From Neisseriaceae bacterium (GTDB taxonomy: Bacteria > Pseudomonadota > Gammaproteobacteria > Burkholderiales > Neisseriaceae), in NCBI GenBank assembly GCA_017446355.1, contig JAFSQZ010000144.1, positions 1 to 8,558 of the forward strand: a stretch of 8,558 bases of DNA, written 5' to 3'. Of the stretch, positions 1 to 5,629 are shown piece by piece. Under the pieces are notes generated by a model. It worked only from the letters and a program-made list of their open reading frames with translations. It was not told the DNA's origin and searched no databases. The number at the start of each line of letters is the position of its first letter. Within the stretch, counting starts at the first letter, position 1. The position numbers and the translations under genes are program-made.

Positions 1-1
1 A

Positions 2-187
2 CGCATCTCTATTCGCAACGTGCGCCGTGATGCGAATGACCATATTAAAAAATTATTGAAAGACAAAGAAATTTCCGAAGATGATGCGCGTCGTGGTGAA
101 GAATCTGTGCAAAAATTAACAGATAAATTCATTGCCGAAGTAGACAAAATGCTTACCGCAAAAGAAGCAGATTTAATGACCATTTAA
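2..187 (+). CDS. frr: Ribosome recycling factor, C-terminal part (5' truncated by window)
   Basis: The last 61 codons of ribosome recycling factor, which with EF-G splits the post-termination ribosome so that subunits can be reused. The reading frame starts at base 2 and ends with TAA. It shows the family's highly conserved C-terminal helix: RNVRRDAND, then KDKEISEDDARRGEE, and an ending in AEVDKMLTAKEADLMTI. The whole protein is normally about 185 residues, so roughly two thirds lies upstream of the window. In Neisseria frr is followed directly by uppS, as here. A strong DUS hairpin lies 20 bases past the stop. Identification is close to certain from the motif run. Confidence 0.96.
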   Translation, partial: RISIRNVRRDANDHIKKLLKDKEISEDDARRGEESVQKLTDKFIAEVDKMLTAKEADLMTI

Positions 188-210
188 TCATTTATTTTTA
201 TCTATTTTTC

Positions 211-222
211 AGGCTGCCTGAA
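211..222 (+). repeat. DNA uptake sequence (AGGCTGCCTGAA)
   Basis: An exact 12-mer. Together with the preceding TTC it forms the 15-base near-palindrome TTCAGGCTGCCTGAA, so the opposite strand reads AGGCAGCCTGAA. It is the left arm of the hairpin after frr. DUS are bound by the minor pilin ComP during natural transformation. Confidence 0.9.
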
Positions 223-232
223 ATCAAGTTTT

Positions 233-244
233 AGGCAGCCTGAA
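233..244 (+). repeat. DNA uptake sequence (AGGCAGCCTGAA), asymmetric
   Basis: An exact AGGCAGCCTGAA preceded by TTT instead of TTC, so only the + strand carries a perfect 12-mer. It is the right arm of the hairpin after frr. Confidence 0.88.
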
Positions 245-279
245 TATTGTGTGTAACATACAGACCGAAAGGATTTCCA

Positions 280-1032
280 ATGACTCGTGCAAGTAGTACA
301 CAAAGTATTTTGCCACGCACCCAAATTCCACGCCACGTTGCCGTGATTATGGACGGTAATGGACGCTGGGCAAAAAAACGTTTTTTACCACGCGTGATGG
401 GGCATAAACGCGGTTTAGATGTATTGGAAAATATGTGTCGCGTATGTAGCCAAGCAGGTGTTGAATATTTGACCGTATTTGCCTTTTCTACTGAAAACTG
501 GCGGCGACCTGCTGATGAAGTTTCATTTCTAATGGGACTATTTTTAAGTGCTTTGCAAAAGAAAGTCATCAAAATGCACGAAAACGGTTTGCGTTTAAAA
601 GTCATTGGCAACCGCAGTCGTTTCGCACCAGAAATTCAACAAGGCATTCTGCAAGCCGAAGAACTCACGCAAAATAATCAAGGATTAACGCTAACCATCG
701 CCGCTGATTATGGTGGTCGTTGGGACATTTTACAGGCAGCCAACGCCTTAATCGCCGAAGGCAAAACCCATATTAGTGAAGACGATTTAACCCAAAAATT
801 GATGTTGCCTGACGCACCAGAACCTGATTTATTTATTCGCACAGGTGGTGAAACACGCATCAGCAATTTTATGCTTTGGCAAATGGCGTATGCGGAATTG
901 TATTTCACTGACGTGTTGTGGCCAGATTTCAATGACGAAGAAATTCATCGTGCCTTTACATCGTTTACGCAACGAGAACGCCGTTTTGGTCGCACTTCCG
1001 AACAATTACCGATTGAACAACAACGCCCTTAA
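280..1032 (+). CDS. uppS: Undecaprenyl diphosphate synthase (cis-prenyltransferase)
   Basis: A 250-residue cytosolic cis-prenyltransferase that adds eight isopentenyl units to farnesyl diphosphate, making the C55 lipid carrier for peptidoglycan and surface glycans. Visible family motifs are MDGNGRWA at residues 24-31 (catalytic Asp25), a downstream GHKRG phosphate-binding segment, FAFSTENW, and RTGGETRISNFMLWQ from residue 187, leading into AYAELYF. Length matches the family (about 250). The ATG at 280 is chosen because AAAGGA sits about seven bases upstream; the frame is open further upstream, but only from a TTG without a ribosome site. It follows frr as in Neisseria. The usual next gene cdsA is absent, and a carbonic anhydrase gene follows. 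A single DUS lies just after the stop. Confidence 0.97.
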   Translation: MTRASSTQSILPRTQIPRHVAVIMDGNGRWAKKRFLPRVMGHKRGLDVLENMCRVCSQAGVEYLTVFAFSTENWRRPADEVSFLMGLFLSALQKKVIKMHENGLRLKVIGNRSRFAPEIQQGILQAEELTQNNQGLTLTIAADYGGRWDILQAANALIAEGKTHISEDDLTQKLMLPDAPEPDLFIRTGGETRISNFMLWQMAYAELYFTDVLWPDFNDEEIHRAFTSFTQRERRFGRTSEQLPIEQQRP

Positions 1033-1040
1033 AATCATTC

Positions 1041-1052
1041 AGGCAGCCTGAA
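1041..1052 (+). repeat. DNA uptake sequence (AGGCAGCCTGAA)
   Basis: A complete single copy, within TTCAGGCAGCCTGAA, in the 48-base gap between uppS and the carbonic anhydrase gene. There is no partner copy and so no hairpin. The two genes may be cotranscribed across it. Confidence 0.9.
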
Positions 1053-1080
1053 CACCGCAAGGAATGGACAAGGAATGAAA

Positions 1081-1656
1081 ATGTCGGAATTACACACCAT
1101 TTTGCAACACAATAAAGCATTCGTTGAACAAGGTGCTTATAAACCCTTTTTAACCACCAAATACCCAGAGCGTAAACTTGCCATTTTATCGTGTATGGAC
1201 ACGCGCATTATGGAACTTTTGCCAGCCGCTTTGGGTGTAAAAAATGGTGAAGTTAAACTCATCAAAAATGCAGGTGCCGTCGTTTCCCACCCTTGGGGAG
1301 CCGTAATGCGTTCGTTATTGGTTGCAGTATTTGATTTATACGTAGAAGAAATAATGGTTGTGGCGCACTATGATTGCGGTATGCGCGGACTAAACGCCAA
1401 AGCCTTTTTAGACAAAGCACAAACTTTTGGCATTCCCCAAGACCGCATTGACACACTACATCACGCTGGTGTAGATTTAGAAAACTGGCTAACAGGTTTT
1501 GACAACGTAGAAGACAGCGTTCGCCACACCGTTTCTATGATTCGCCACCACCCACTTATGCCGAAAAAAATTCTTGTTCACGGTTTAGTGATGGATCCCA
1601 ACACAGGAAAATTAAATGTGATTGTGGACGGAAATCTTGCAAAAGAAGAAAAATAA
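1081..1656 (+). CDS. Beta-class carbonic anhydrase
   Basis: A 191-residue zinc enzyme interconverting CO2 and bicarbonate in the cytosol. Expected zinc ligands are Cys38 (in SCMDTR), His96 and Cys99 (in AHYDCGM). The Asp40-Arg42 dyad of the beta class is present, as is the KNAGAVVSHPWGAVMRSLLVAV segment. The short length and the SCMDTR...HYDCGM spacing resemble the small YtiB/Cab-type beta enzymes more than the 220-residue E. coli Can. Two ATG codons compete: 1081 has AAGGA six bases upstream and is preferred; 1075 would place that site directly against the start. The gene ends in front of a DUS-derived hairpin. Bicarbonate feeds fatty-acid and nucleotide synthesis, but nothing here ties it mechanistically to uppS. 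Confidence 0.93.
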   Translation: MSELHTILQHNKAFVEQGAYKPFLTTKYPERKLAILSCMDTRIMELLPAALGVKNGEVKLIKNAGAVVSHPWGAVMRSLLVAVFDLYVEEIMVVAHYDCGMRGLNAKAFLDKAQTFGIPQDRIDTLHHAGVDLENWLTGFDNVEDSVRHTVSMIRHHPLMPKKILVHGLVMDPNTGKLNVIVDGNLAKEEK

Positions 1657-1681
1657 AGAAATATTTCAATAAACAATAAAA

Positions 1682-1724
1682 AAGCTGCCTGAAAACCTAT
1701 TCATGGCAGCCTGAAACATTTTTT
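1682..1724 (+). terminator. Degenerate DUS-pair terminator after carbonic anhydrase
   Basis: The inverted arms GCTGCC(TGAA) at 1684-1693 and (TTCA)TGGCAGC at 1700-1710 pair around a short loop with one bulged T. A run of six T follows at 1719-1724, and a run of A precedes the stem, so the stem can be extended. The arms belong to two one-mismatch uptake sequences, AAGCTGCCTGAA (1682-1693) and TGGCAGCCTGAA (1704-1715). Here the hairpin plus T-run makes a convincing intrinsic terminator. Confidence 0.65.
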
Positions 1725-1749
1725 AATCATAATTTATGGCGTTTTAAAA

Positions 1750-2376
1750 ATGAAAAAAATTTTGCTTTTGTGTTTAATGAGTTTGTCTTTGAGAATATAT
1801 GCAGATAATGCGCTGGACAAAGTGGATATAACTTTTGAAGAATTAGCGGCATTGACACAATTAAAAGAGTCATTTGTTACTGATGATTGGAACGACCCAA
1901 AACAATGGAAAGCTTTGTCTGAAAATAAGACTGTGTTGGGTGTGTTTGAAAAATATTGTGCAGCGGGCGATAAGGAAGCTTGTGTAATGACAAAACAAGT
2001 AGAAATTATGCCAAAGCTGGTCGCTATTTTACAAAAGTTACAGGCAGGCGATGCATCACAAATTCCTAGTGCATTATCTTTACTTGAGCAATCTTGTGAA
2101 ATTGGCAATGGTTATTTTTGTTATTTAATTGCCCAAATATATCGTGATGATCCTGTTAATGGTGCAAAAGTGTATATCAAAAAAGATGTTGGCAAAGCTG
2201 CTTATTTTTTTAAAAAAGCGTGCCATAATGAAATCGAATCAGATAATTTGGTTGCCATAACAGTTTGTCGTTATTTGGGTGATATGTATCAAAAAGGTAT
2301 GGGTGTGCCAAAAGATGCTCAAAAAGCTGATGTGTTTTATAAGAAAGCTTTGCAATTGGAAGAAAATGCAGAGTAA
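1750..2376 (+). CDS. Secreted Sel1/Hcp-like repeat protein with paired cysteines
   Basis: A 208-residue protein of unknown specific role. Residues 1-18 look like a Sec signal peptide (KK, then a hydrophobic run, then RIYA before DN), without a lipobox, so it is probably periplasmic or secreted. The C-terminal half has Sel1-type helical repeats, clearest at KKDVGKAAYFFKKAC and YLGDMYQKGMGVPKDAQKADVFYKKAL. Cysteines come in pairs: 70/78, 116/124 and 158/173. The first two are separated by exactly seven residues, as in Helicobacter cysteine-rich proteins, where such pairs form disulfides. Sel1 proteins often scaffold protein contacts, but no partner is evident. The ATG at 1750 has no clear Shine-Dalgarno sequence upstream. 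It is monocistronic, between two DUS hairpins. Fold class is fairly certain; function is not assignable. Confidence 0.8.
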   Translation: MKKILLLCLMSLSLRIYADNALDKVDITFEELAALTQLKESFVTDDWNDPKQWKALSENKTVLGVFEKYCAAGDKEACVMTKQVEIMPKLVAILQKLQAGDASQIPSALSLLEQSCEIGNGYFCYLIAQIYRDDPVNGAKVYIKKDVGKAAYFFKKACHNEIESDNLVAITVCRYLGDMYQKGMGVPKDAQKADVFYKKALQLEENAE

Positions 2377-2392
2377 TTACTGAATAAGTTTC

Positions 2393-2404
2393 AGGCTGCC
2401 TGAA
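2393..2404 (+). repeat. DNA uptake sequence (AGGCTGCCTGAA)
   Basis: An exact copy within TTCAGGCTGCCTGAA, readable on both strands as the two related dialects. It is the left arm of the hairpin after the Sel1 gene. Confidence 0.9.
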
Positions 2405-2413
2405 TAGATTGTT

Positions 2414-2425
2414 AGGCAGCCTGAA
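2414..2425 (+). repeat. DNA uptake sequence (AGGCAGCCTGAA), asymmetric
   Basis: An exact copy preceded by GTT, so the opposite strand is not a perfect DUS. It is the right arm of the hairpin. Confidence 0.88.
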
Positions 2426-2566
2426 ACCTTTACAAAACCCTACTTTGTACTATTCGTCATTTTGAGCTTGAACGAAGTGAAAGGGAAAAATCTTTATCAA
2501 ACAAAGAATGAGATTCTTCACTTTTCTGCGAAAAGTTCAGAATGACAAGTTTTGCAAAGGTTTCAG
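2421..2566. repeat. Nested inverted-repeat (MITE-like) element
   Basis: Outer inverted ends CTGAAACCTTTACAAAA (2421-2437) and TTTTGCAAAGGTTTCAG (2550-2566) match at 16 of 17 positions. Inside them lie inner ends GTCATTTTGAGC (2456-2467) and GTTCAGAATGAC (2535-2546), 10 of 12 as inverted repeats. The interior is imperfectly self-complementary (GAACGAAGTGAAAGG against CTTCACTTTTCTGCG). There is no coding content. The size of about 146 bp and the nested ends suggest a non-autonomous mobile or palindromic element. Inner ends of the GTCATTCTGA type are common in dispersed bacterial palindromic repeats; which family this belongs to is not settled from sequence alone. Confidence 0.6.
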
Positions 2567-2616
2567 CCTTTTTATTAAAATAAAATGTTTCTTTATTTGA
2601 GCGCACCACAAAACGC

Positions 2617-2734
2617 GTCATTCGGAATTTTTCGTAGGAAAATGAACAATCTTAATTGATTATTTTTTTTAAAATATTCTTCACTTGCATTCAGTAATGA
2701 CAAATATAAAAAGTAGAGCTTTGCAAAGGTTTCA
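2617..2734. repeat. Decayed second copy of the GTCATT element
   Basis: Inner-type ends recur as GTCATTCGGAAT (2617-2628) and ATTCAGTAATGAC (2689-2701), and the outer right end recurs as TTTGCAAAGGTTTCA (2720-2734). That 15-mer is a direct copy of the right end of the first element at 2551-2565. The interior is very AT-rich, including a run of eight T, and diverges from the first copy. No left outer end is recognisable. I read it as a degraded relative of the upstream element. Confidence 0.45.
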
Positions 2735-2757
2735 ATCCATCAGATTTTGCTAATAAT

Positions 2758-2786
2758 TTGATTTATCATAAATACCGTCTTAAAAT
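2758..2786 (+). promoter_or_regulatory. Candidate sigma70 promoter for mla operon
   Basis: TTGATT (2758-2763) and TAAAAT (2781-2786) are separated by 17 bases, close to the TTGACA/TATAAT consensus. Transcription would start near 2793, leaving a leader of only about 20 bases before the mlaF ATG. It lies in the AT-rich gap just downstream of the decayed repeat. Assigned by pattern only. Confidence 0.4.
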
Positions 2787-2813
2787 GCGTTGTTTTTACT
2801 TTTATTTTTTGTC

Positions 2814-3614
2814 ATGGACACACCTTTTATTGAATTCAAAAATGTTGCTTTTGCCTATGGTGAACGCGCGATTTTGCGCAACATCAATTTCACCATTGAA
2901 GCAGGGAAATTTGCCGCGTTAATGGGTGGTTCAGGCAGCGGCAAAACCACTTTAATGCGTTTAATCACTGGTCAATTACAGCCCAATCAAGGCGAAATAT
3001 TGATTAAAGGTAAATCGCTAACCCAGTTTTCTAACGCAGAATTAAATGAACACCGCCGCAGTATGGGCGTTTTGTTTCAACACGGTGCCTTATTTACCGA
3101 TTTATCCGTGTATGACAACATCGCTTTTCCAATGCGCGAATTGACCGCGCTGCCTGAAAATATGATTCGTGATTTAGTATTGCTAAAACTGAATGCAGTT
3201 GGTTTGCGTGGTGTTGAAAACTTAATGCCATCTGAATTGTCAGGCGGTATGGCAAGACGCGTTGCTTTGGCGCGAACCATTGCGCTTGATCCAGAATTGA
3301 TGCTTTACGATGAACCGTTTACAGGACTTGATCCCATTTCTTTGGGCGTGATTGCACACTTAATTCACCGCGTCAATAAAGCCTTGCACTCAACCAGTAT
3401 TATGGTAACGCACGATTTGCAAGAGTCGCTCAACATTGCCGACCAAGTCATTTTCTTGGCAGAAGGTGAAATTATTTTTTCAGGCAGCCCAAAAGAAATG
3501 GAACAATCCGATTCCGAATGGATTCGTCAATTTCTCGGTGGTTTACCGAATGGTCCTGTGGCATTTCGCTATCCAGCTGCTACGGATTTACGCAGTGATT
3601 TATTGGCCGCCTAA
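2814..3614 (+). CDS. mlaF: Mla phospholipid transport ATPase MlaF
   Basis: The cytoplasmic ATPase of the MlaFEDB inner-membrane complex, which powers phospholipid movement between the MlaC shuttle and the inner membrane. It has 266 residues. Visible ABC elements in order are Walker A GGSGSGKT at 38-45, Q-loop Gln89 in LFQHGALF, signature LSGGM at 142-146, Walker B LMLYDE ending at Glu167, D-loop GLDP, and H-loop His200 in VTHD. The ATG at 2814 gives a protein starting MDTPFIEF; the frame is open further upstream from a TTG, but that adds a phenylalanine-rich stretch unlike the family. No Shine-Dalgarno sequence is visible. First gene of mlaFEDCBA. As I recall, meningococcal homologues were earlier described as a glutamate ABC transporter, so older names may differ. 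Confidence 0.96.
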   Translation: MDTPFIEFKNVAFAYGERAILRNINFTIEAGKFAALMGGSGSGKTTLMRLITGQLQPNQGEILIKGKSLTQFSNAELNEHRRSMGVLFQHGALFTDLSVYDNIAFPMRELTALPENMIRDLVLLKLNAVGLRGVENLMPSELSGGMARRVALARTIALDPELMLYDEPFTGLDPISLGVIAHLIHRVNKALHSTSIMVTHDLQESLNIADQVIFLAEGEIIFSGSPKEMEQSDSEWIRQFLGGLPNGPVAFRYPAATDLRSDLLAA

Positions 3615-3618
3615 TTTC

Positions 3619-3630
3619 AGGCAGCCTGAA
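3619..3630 (+). repeat. DNA uptake sequence (AGGCAGCCTGAA)
   Basis: A single complete copy within TTCAGGCAGCCTGAA in the 35-base gap between mlaF and mlaE. With no partner it should not terminate the operon. Confidence 0.9.
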
Positions 3631-3649
3631 CTTTTAAATTGATTGTGTT

Positions 3650-4423
3650 ATGAACTTTATTTCCAACATTGGTCGCTACACTTTATCGCTTATTCGCTCA
3701 TTGGGGGCGAATGTGTTGTTTTTGTTGCAAATTCTCGCATTGTTGCCACAAGCTTTGTTGCGACTGGGTTTAGTGATTCGGCAAATGTATTTTTCAGGCG
3801 TATTGTCGGTATTGATTATTGCCGTGTCAGGACTTTTTGTGGGTATGGTTTTAGGCTTGCAAGGCTATACGCAACTGGCAAAATTCAAATCCGCAGACGT
3901 TTTAGGCTTTATGGTTGCCGCATCACTGTTGCGTGAACTAGGTCCTGTGTTGGCAGCGATTTTATTTGCCAGCAGCGCAGGTGGTGCGATGACCAGTGAA
4001 ATCGGCTTAATGAAAACCACAGAACAACTAGAAGCTATGAAAGTTATGGCAGTAAACCCTGTTGCACGCGTGGTGGCACCACGTTTTTGGGCAGGGGTCA
4101 TTTCTATGCCATTATTAGCCAGTATATTTAACATTGCTGGCATCATTGGTGCTTATTTAATTGGTGTGAAATGGTTGGGATTAGACAATGGCATTTTTTG
4201 GTCGCAGATGCAAAACAATATTGACTTACATTACGATGTCATCAACGGTTTGATTAAATCATTCTGTTTTGGTGTTGCTGTAACCTTAATTGCCGTTTAT
4301 CAAGGTTTTCACTGTCGCCCCACAGCCGAAGGTATTTTACGCGCCAGTACGCGTACAGTAGTTTCCTCTGCATTGGTGGTATTGGCCATTGACTTTATCC
4401 TAACCGCATTTATGTTTACCTAA
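3650..4423 (+). CDS. mlaE: Mla phospholipid transport permease MlaE
   Basis: The membrane permease of the Mla complex, 257 residues with about five to six hydrophobic segments: residues 19-39 (LFLLQILALLPQALLRLG), then SVLIIAVSGLFVGMVLGL, LLRELGPVLAAILFASSAG, the LLASIFNIAGIIGAYLIGV region, GVAVTLIAVYQ, and the C-terminal ALVVLAIDFILTAFMF. The family-conserved cytoplasmic stretch ELGPVLAAILFASSAGGAMTS continues as EIGLMKTTEQLEAMKVM. It works as a dimer with MlaF below and the MlaD ring above. The ATG at 3650 is the natural start (MNFISNIGRYT), though no strong ribosome site precedes it. A gap of 104 bases to mlaD contains a DUS and a repeated motif. Confidence 0.96.
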   Translation: MNFISNIGRYTLSLIRSLGANVLFLLQILALLPQALLRLGLVIRQMYFSGVLSVLIIAVSGLFVGMVLGLQGYTQLAKFKSADVLGFMVAASLLRELGPVLAAILFASSAGGAMTSEIGLMKTTEQLEAMKVMAVNPVARVVAPRFWAGVISMPLLASIFNIAGIIGAYLIGVKWLGLDNGIFWSQMQNNIDLHYDVINGLIKSFCFGVAVTLIAVYQGFHCRPTAEGILRASTRTVVSSALVVLAIDFILTAFMFT

Positions 4424-4444
4424 TTTAACACAAACATAACCCCT

Positions 4445-4479
4445 TTTTAAACCCTATTAACTTCTTTTAAACCATATTA
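4445..4479 (+). promoter_or_regulatory. Tandem 15-mer repeat upstream of mlaD
   Basis: TTTTAAACCCTATTA (4445-4459) and TTTTAAACCATATTA (4465-4479) differ at one base and start 20 bases apart, about two helical turns. A GATAAT hexamer follows at 4483-4488. The arrangement could be a regulator site or part of an internal promoter for mlaDCBA. Function is inferred from pattern only. Confidence 0.3.
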
Positions 4480-4502
4480 TTTGATAATGCTGCTTGTTTT
4501 TC

Positions 4503-4514
4503 AGGCAGCCTGAA
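4503..4514 (+). repeat. DNA uptake sequence (AGGCAGCCTGAA)
   Basis: A complete copy within TTCAGGCAGCCTGAA, 13 bases ahead of the mlaD start codon, so it lies in the immediate 5' leader of mlaD. Confidence 0.9.
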
Positions 4515-4527
4515 AAAGAGAAACAAC

Positions 4528-5025
4528 ATGAAAAAAGGCATTTTAGAATTTTGGGTCGGTTTATTTGTTTTACTCGGCTTGGGCGCATTGGCACTTTTAG
4601 CTTTTCGTGTGGCAGGCGGACAGCAAGGATTTTCAGGCAGCCAAAAAACCTACACCGTTTACGCAGAATTTGAAGATATTGGCGGTTTAAAACCCCAAGC
4701 CCCCATCAAAACTGCAGGTGTTTTGGTTGGGCGCGTAAAATCCATTGAACTTGACCCACAAAATTTCCAAGCCAAAGTCGGTTTGGAATTAAACCAACAA
4801 TACGCATTCAGTAGCGATGCAAATGCACAAATTCTCACTTCTGGCTTATTGGGTGAGCAATACATCGGACTCAATCAAGGTGGTAGTGATGAAAAACTCG
4901 CCGATGGCGATTACATTGAAATCACCAGCTCCGCACTGGTTTTAGAAAATATGATTAACCAAGTGGTTGGTCAATTGATGAACAAAGATGACAATTCTCA
5001 AACCACGTCAAACGAAGGAAACTGA
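4528..5025 (+). CDS. mlaD: Mla substrate-binding MCE protein MlaD
   Basis: A 165-residue membrane-anchored MCE-domain protein. Six copies form a ring on the periplasmic face of MlaE and channel phospholipids. Residues 8-28 form one transmembrane helix (FWVGLFVLLGLGALALLAFRV). The MCE domain follows from about residue 41 (YTVYAEFEDIGGLKPQAPIK, TAGVLVGRVKSIELD) and includes the conserved pore-loop stretch SGLLGEQYIGL. A C-terminal helix (LVLENMINQVVGQLM) and a polar tail finish it. The start MKKGILEF matches the family. Upstream is only a weak purine stretch (AAAGAGAAA). mlaC starts one base after the stop. An in-frame degenerate DUS (4632-4643) encodes part of FSGSQK. Confidence 0.96.
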   Translation: MKKGILEFWVGLFVLLGLGALALLAFRVAGGQQGFSGSQKTYTVYAEFEDIGGLKPQAPIKTAGVLVGRVKSIELDPQNFQAKVGLELNQQYAFSSDANAQILTSGLLGEQYIGLNQGGSDEKLADGDYIEITSSALVLENMINQVVGQLMNKDDNSQTTSNEGN

Positions 5026-5026
5026 T

Positions 5027-5629
5027 ATGAGAAAAATGACTGTTGCAAAATGGCTTGGCGCAGCTTTATTAAGCATCAATATTGCCTTTGCTGCCCCACA
5101 AGATGCCGTTAATCAAGTGCGTCAAAATGCTTCACAAGTTTTGACCATTTTGAAAAAAGCCAATGGCAAAAATGACGTAGCAGTGAAAAAAGAAGCCGAA
5201 AATTATGCCTTGCCTTATTTTGACTTTGAACGTATGACGCGTACCGCTGTTGGTGTGCAATGGAATAAAGCAACACCTGCACAAAGAGCTGCTTTGGTTA
5301 AAGAAGTAAAAACTCTTTTAGTGCGCACTTATTCGCAACAAATGTTAGCGTATAAAAACGCCAAAGTAGAAATCAATAATAAACCTATTGAACGCAACGG
5401 TGGCAAAATTGTTGATGTTAATGCGGTGGTTACGTCTGCTGGCAAACAACCTGTGAAAATGACATTCAGCACTGCGCCACACGGCAATAAATATTTGGTG
5501 CATAATGTTGTTATTGAAGGTGTTATCAACTTGGTTGTAGCACAAAACAAACAATTTGCTCCCATATTAAAACAAAAAGGTATTGATGGCTTAATCGCTG
5601 ATTTAAAAGCCAAAAATGGCAGTAAATAA
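5027..5629 (+). CDS. mlaC: Periplasmic phospholipid shuttle MlaC
   Basis: A 200-residue periplasmic carrier that takes phospholipid from the outer-membrane MlaA complex to MlaFEDB. Residues 1-22 are a Sec signal peptide (RK, hydrophobic GAALLSINIAFA, cut before APQ). The mature protein shows MlaC-family segments: YFDFERMTRTAVGVQWNKAT, then LVKEVKTLLVRTYSQQML, and VVIEGVINLVVAQNKQF. The ATG at 5027 is chosen over an upstream in-frame codon at 4988, because AAGGA at 5015-5019 sits seven bases ahead and only this start puts the signal peptide at the N-terminus. It begins one base after mlaD and its stop overlaps the mlaB start by one base, indicating cotranslation. Confidence 0.95.
   Translation: MRKMTVAKWLGAALLSINIAFAAPQDAVNQVRQNASQVLTILKKANGKNDVAVKKEAENYALPYFDFERMTRTAVGVQWNKATPAQRAALVKEVKTLLVRTYSQQMLAYKNAKVEINNKPIERNGGKIVDVNAVVTSAGKQPVKMTFSTAPHGNKYLVHNVVIEGVINLVVAQNKQFAPILKQKGIDGLIADLKAKNGSK

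Larger units (their letters stand above)
208..244 (+). terminator. DUS inverted-pair hairpin after frr
   Basis: Two uptake sequences in opposite orientation form a 16-bp stem (208-223 with 229-244; one G-U pair, the rest Watson-Crick) around the 5-base loop TCAAG. It lies between frr and uppS. Paired DUS acting as terminators are well known in Neisseria. No U-tract follows the stem in the + direction, so it may act as a weak or 3'-end-stabilising hairpin and not a classical intrinsic terminator. Confidence 0.55.
2388..2427 (+). terminator. DUS inverted-pair hairpin after Sel1 gene
   Basis: A perfect 14-bp stem, 2388-2401 (GTTTCAGGCTGCCT) with 2414-2427, and a 12-base loop, starting 11 bases past the stop codon. 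Two uptake sequences supply the arms. No U-tract follows. The right arm merges with the left end of the adjacent inverted-repeat element, sharing CTGAAAC. Confidence 0.55.

Noticed and set aside
231..611. Minus-strand open frame of 126 codons opposite uppS
   Set aside because: It lies wholly against a clear uppS reading frame, has no recognisable domain, and starts inside a DUS hairpin.
1658..1667. Perfect palindrome GAAATATTTC after the carbonic anhydrase stop
   Set aside because: Ten bases in AT-rich DNA is expected by chance, and there is no second copy.
2421..2734. Correia (CREE) element as an explanation of the intergenic repeats
   Set aside because: The typical TATAG-starting Correia ends are absent; the ends here are GTCATT and CTGAAACC types.
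2790..2813. Upstream TTG start for mlaF
   Set aside because: It adds a Phe/Leu-rich stretch absent from the family and has no ribosome site.
3643..3936. Plus-strand 97-codon frame overlapping mlaE
   Set aside because: Out of frame with the well-supported mlaE; the composition is that of an off-frame translation of membrane codons.
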